A DNA stretch of 5,905 nucleotides from an uncultured Spirochaetaceae bacterium. GTDB lineage: Bacteria > Spirochaetota > Spirochaetia > SZUA-6 > Bin103. Under the pieces are notes generated by a model. That model made no database searches. It saw only the letters and a list, made by a program, of their open reading frames with translations, and was not told where the DNA came from. Below, piece after piece: positions 5,861 through 5,905 of the stretch. Location: NCBI GenBank assembly GCA_913043885.1, contig CAJWOB010000181.1, positions 1 to 5,905 on the forward strand, given 5' to 3'. Both the position numbers and the translations under genes were made by a program. Numbering within the stretch: the first letter of the stretch is position 1; each line of letters starts with the position of its first letter.

Positions 5861-5905
5861 AAAAATATAGTAAAAATATAGTAAAAATATAGTAAAAATA
5901 TAGTA
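5861..5905. repeat. Four exact 11-bp AT-rich direct repeats (AAAAATATAGT), continuing off the right edge
   Basis: Units lie at 5861-5871, 5872-5882, 5883-5893 and 5894-5904, with the first base of a fifth at 5905. A degenerate copy (CAATATAGG) precedes them at 5852-5860. Each unit has an A5 tract, and the 11-bp period is close to one helical turn, so A-tracts on one face should bend the DNA. Each unit also contains TATAGT, a near -10 sequence. The composition is nearly pure A+T next to GC-rich DNA. Possible roles are an origin or partition iteron array, curved promoter DNA, a minisatellite, or an assembly artefact at a contig end. Confidence 0.95.

Noticed and set aside
5765..5881. 38-codon plus-strand ORF running into the AT-rich repeats
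   Set aside because: Its C-terminal third is made by the repeat array, the ribosome-binding site is badly spaced and no similarity is apparent.
5861..5905. AT-rich repeats considered as an insertion-sequence end
   Set aside because: No transposase, inverted repeat partner or target duplication is visible in the window.

Overview
The window is high-GC bacterial DNA, apart from a strikingly AT-rich right end. Codon use, dense packing and repeated GTGA gene overlaps fit a high-GC bacterium, perhaps an actinobacterium or an uncultured environmental lineage. No rRNA, tRNA or lineage marker is present, so I do not name a taxon. Both edges lie inside tandem repeats, as expected if the window is a complete contig that broke at repeats.

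Layout, left to right. Positions 1-483 (minus) hold the N-terminal 161 codons of a ZnuA/TroA-type metal ABC transporter substrate-binding protein. It runs off the left edge inside an amplified His/Asp-rich octapeptide repeat. Positions 484-724 are a divergent intergenic region with a small palindrome near the znuA-like start, a plausible sigma70 promoter pointing right, and a 12-codon upstream ORF. Positions 725-2588 (plus) are two intact, tightly linked genes for phytanoyl-CoA dioxygenase (PhyH)-family Fe(II)/2-oxoglutarate oxygenases. They differ in size but both keep the HxD...H...R active-site pattern.

Positions 2567-5604 and beyond (minus) were once a three-gene operon: family-1 (UGT/sterol-type) glycosyltransferase, then PAPS-dependent sulfotransferase, then a DUF2961/GH172 glycosidase. 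The genes are joined by GTGA stop/start overlaps at 4372-4375 and 3221-3224. All three appear damaged. The glycosyltransferase frame has its conserved N-terminus (NVTLITVGGRGD) but no ordinary start codon in front of it. The sulfotransferase is split by one in-frame TAG with conserved sequence on both sides. The GH172 gene is a multi-frame remnant with two apparent internal deletions. Positions 5647-5905 carry no convincing gene, but have a GC-rich palindrome and four exact 11-bp AT-rich repeats.

Inferred biology: the minus-strand operon probably added a sugar and then a sulfate to some lipid or small molecule, with the GH172 enzyme acting on a related glycan. The PhyH pair may hydroxylate a small molecule. 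The main result is a decaying sugar/sulfate-decoration operon convergent with an apparently healthy oxygenase pair, not a clearly new system.
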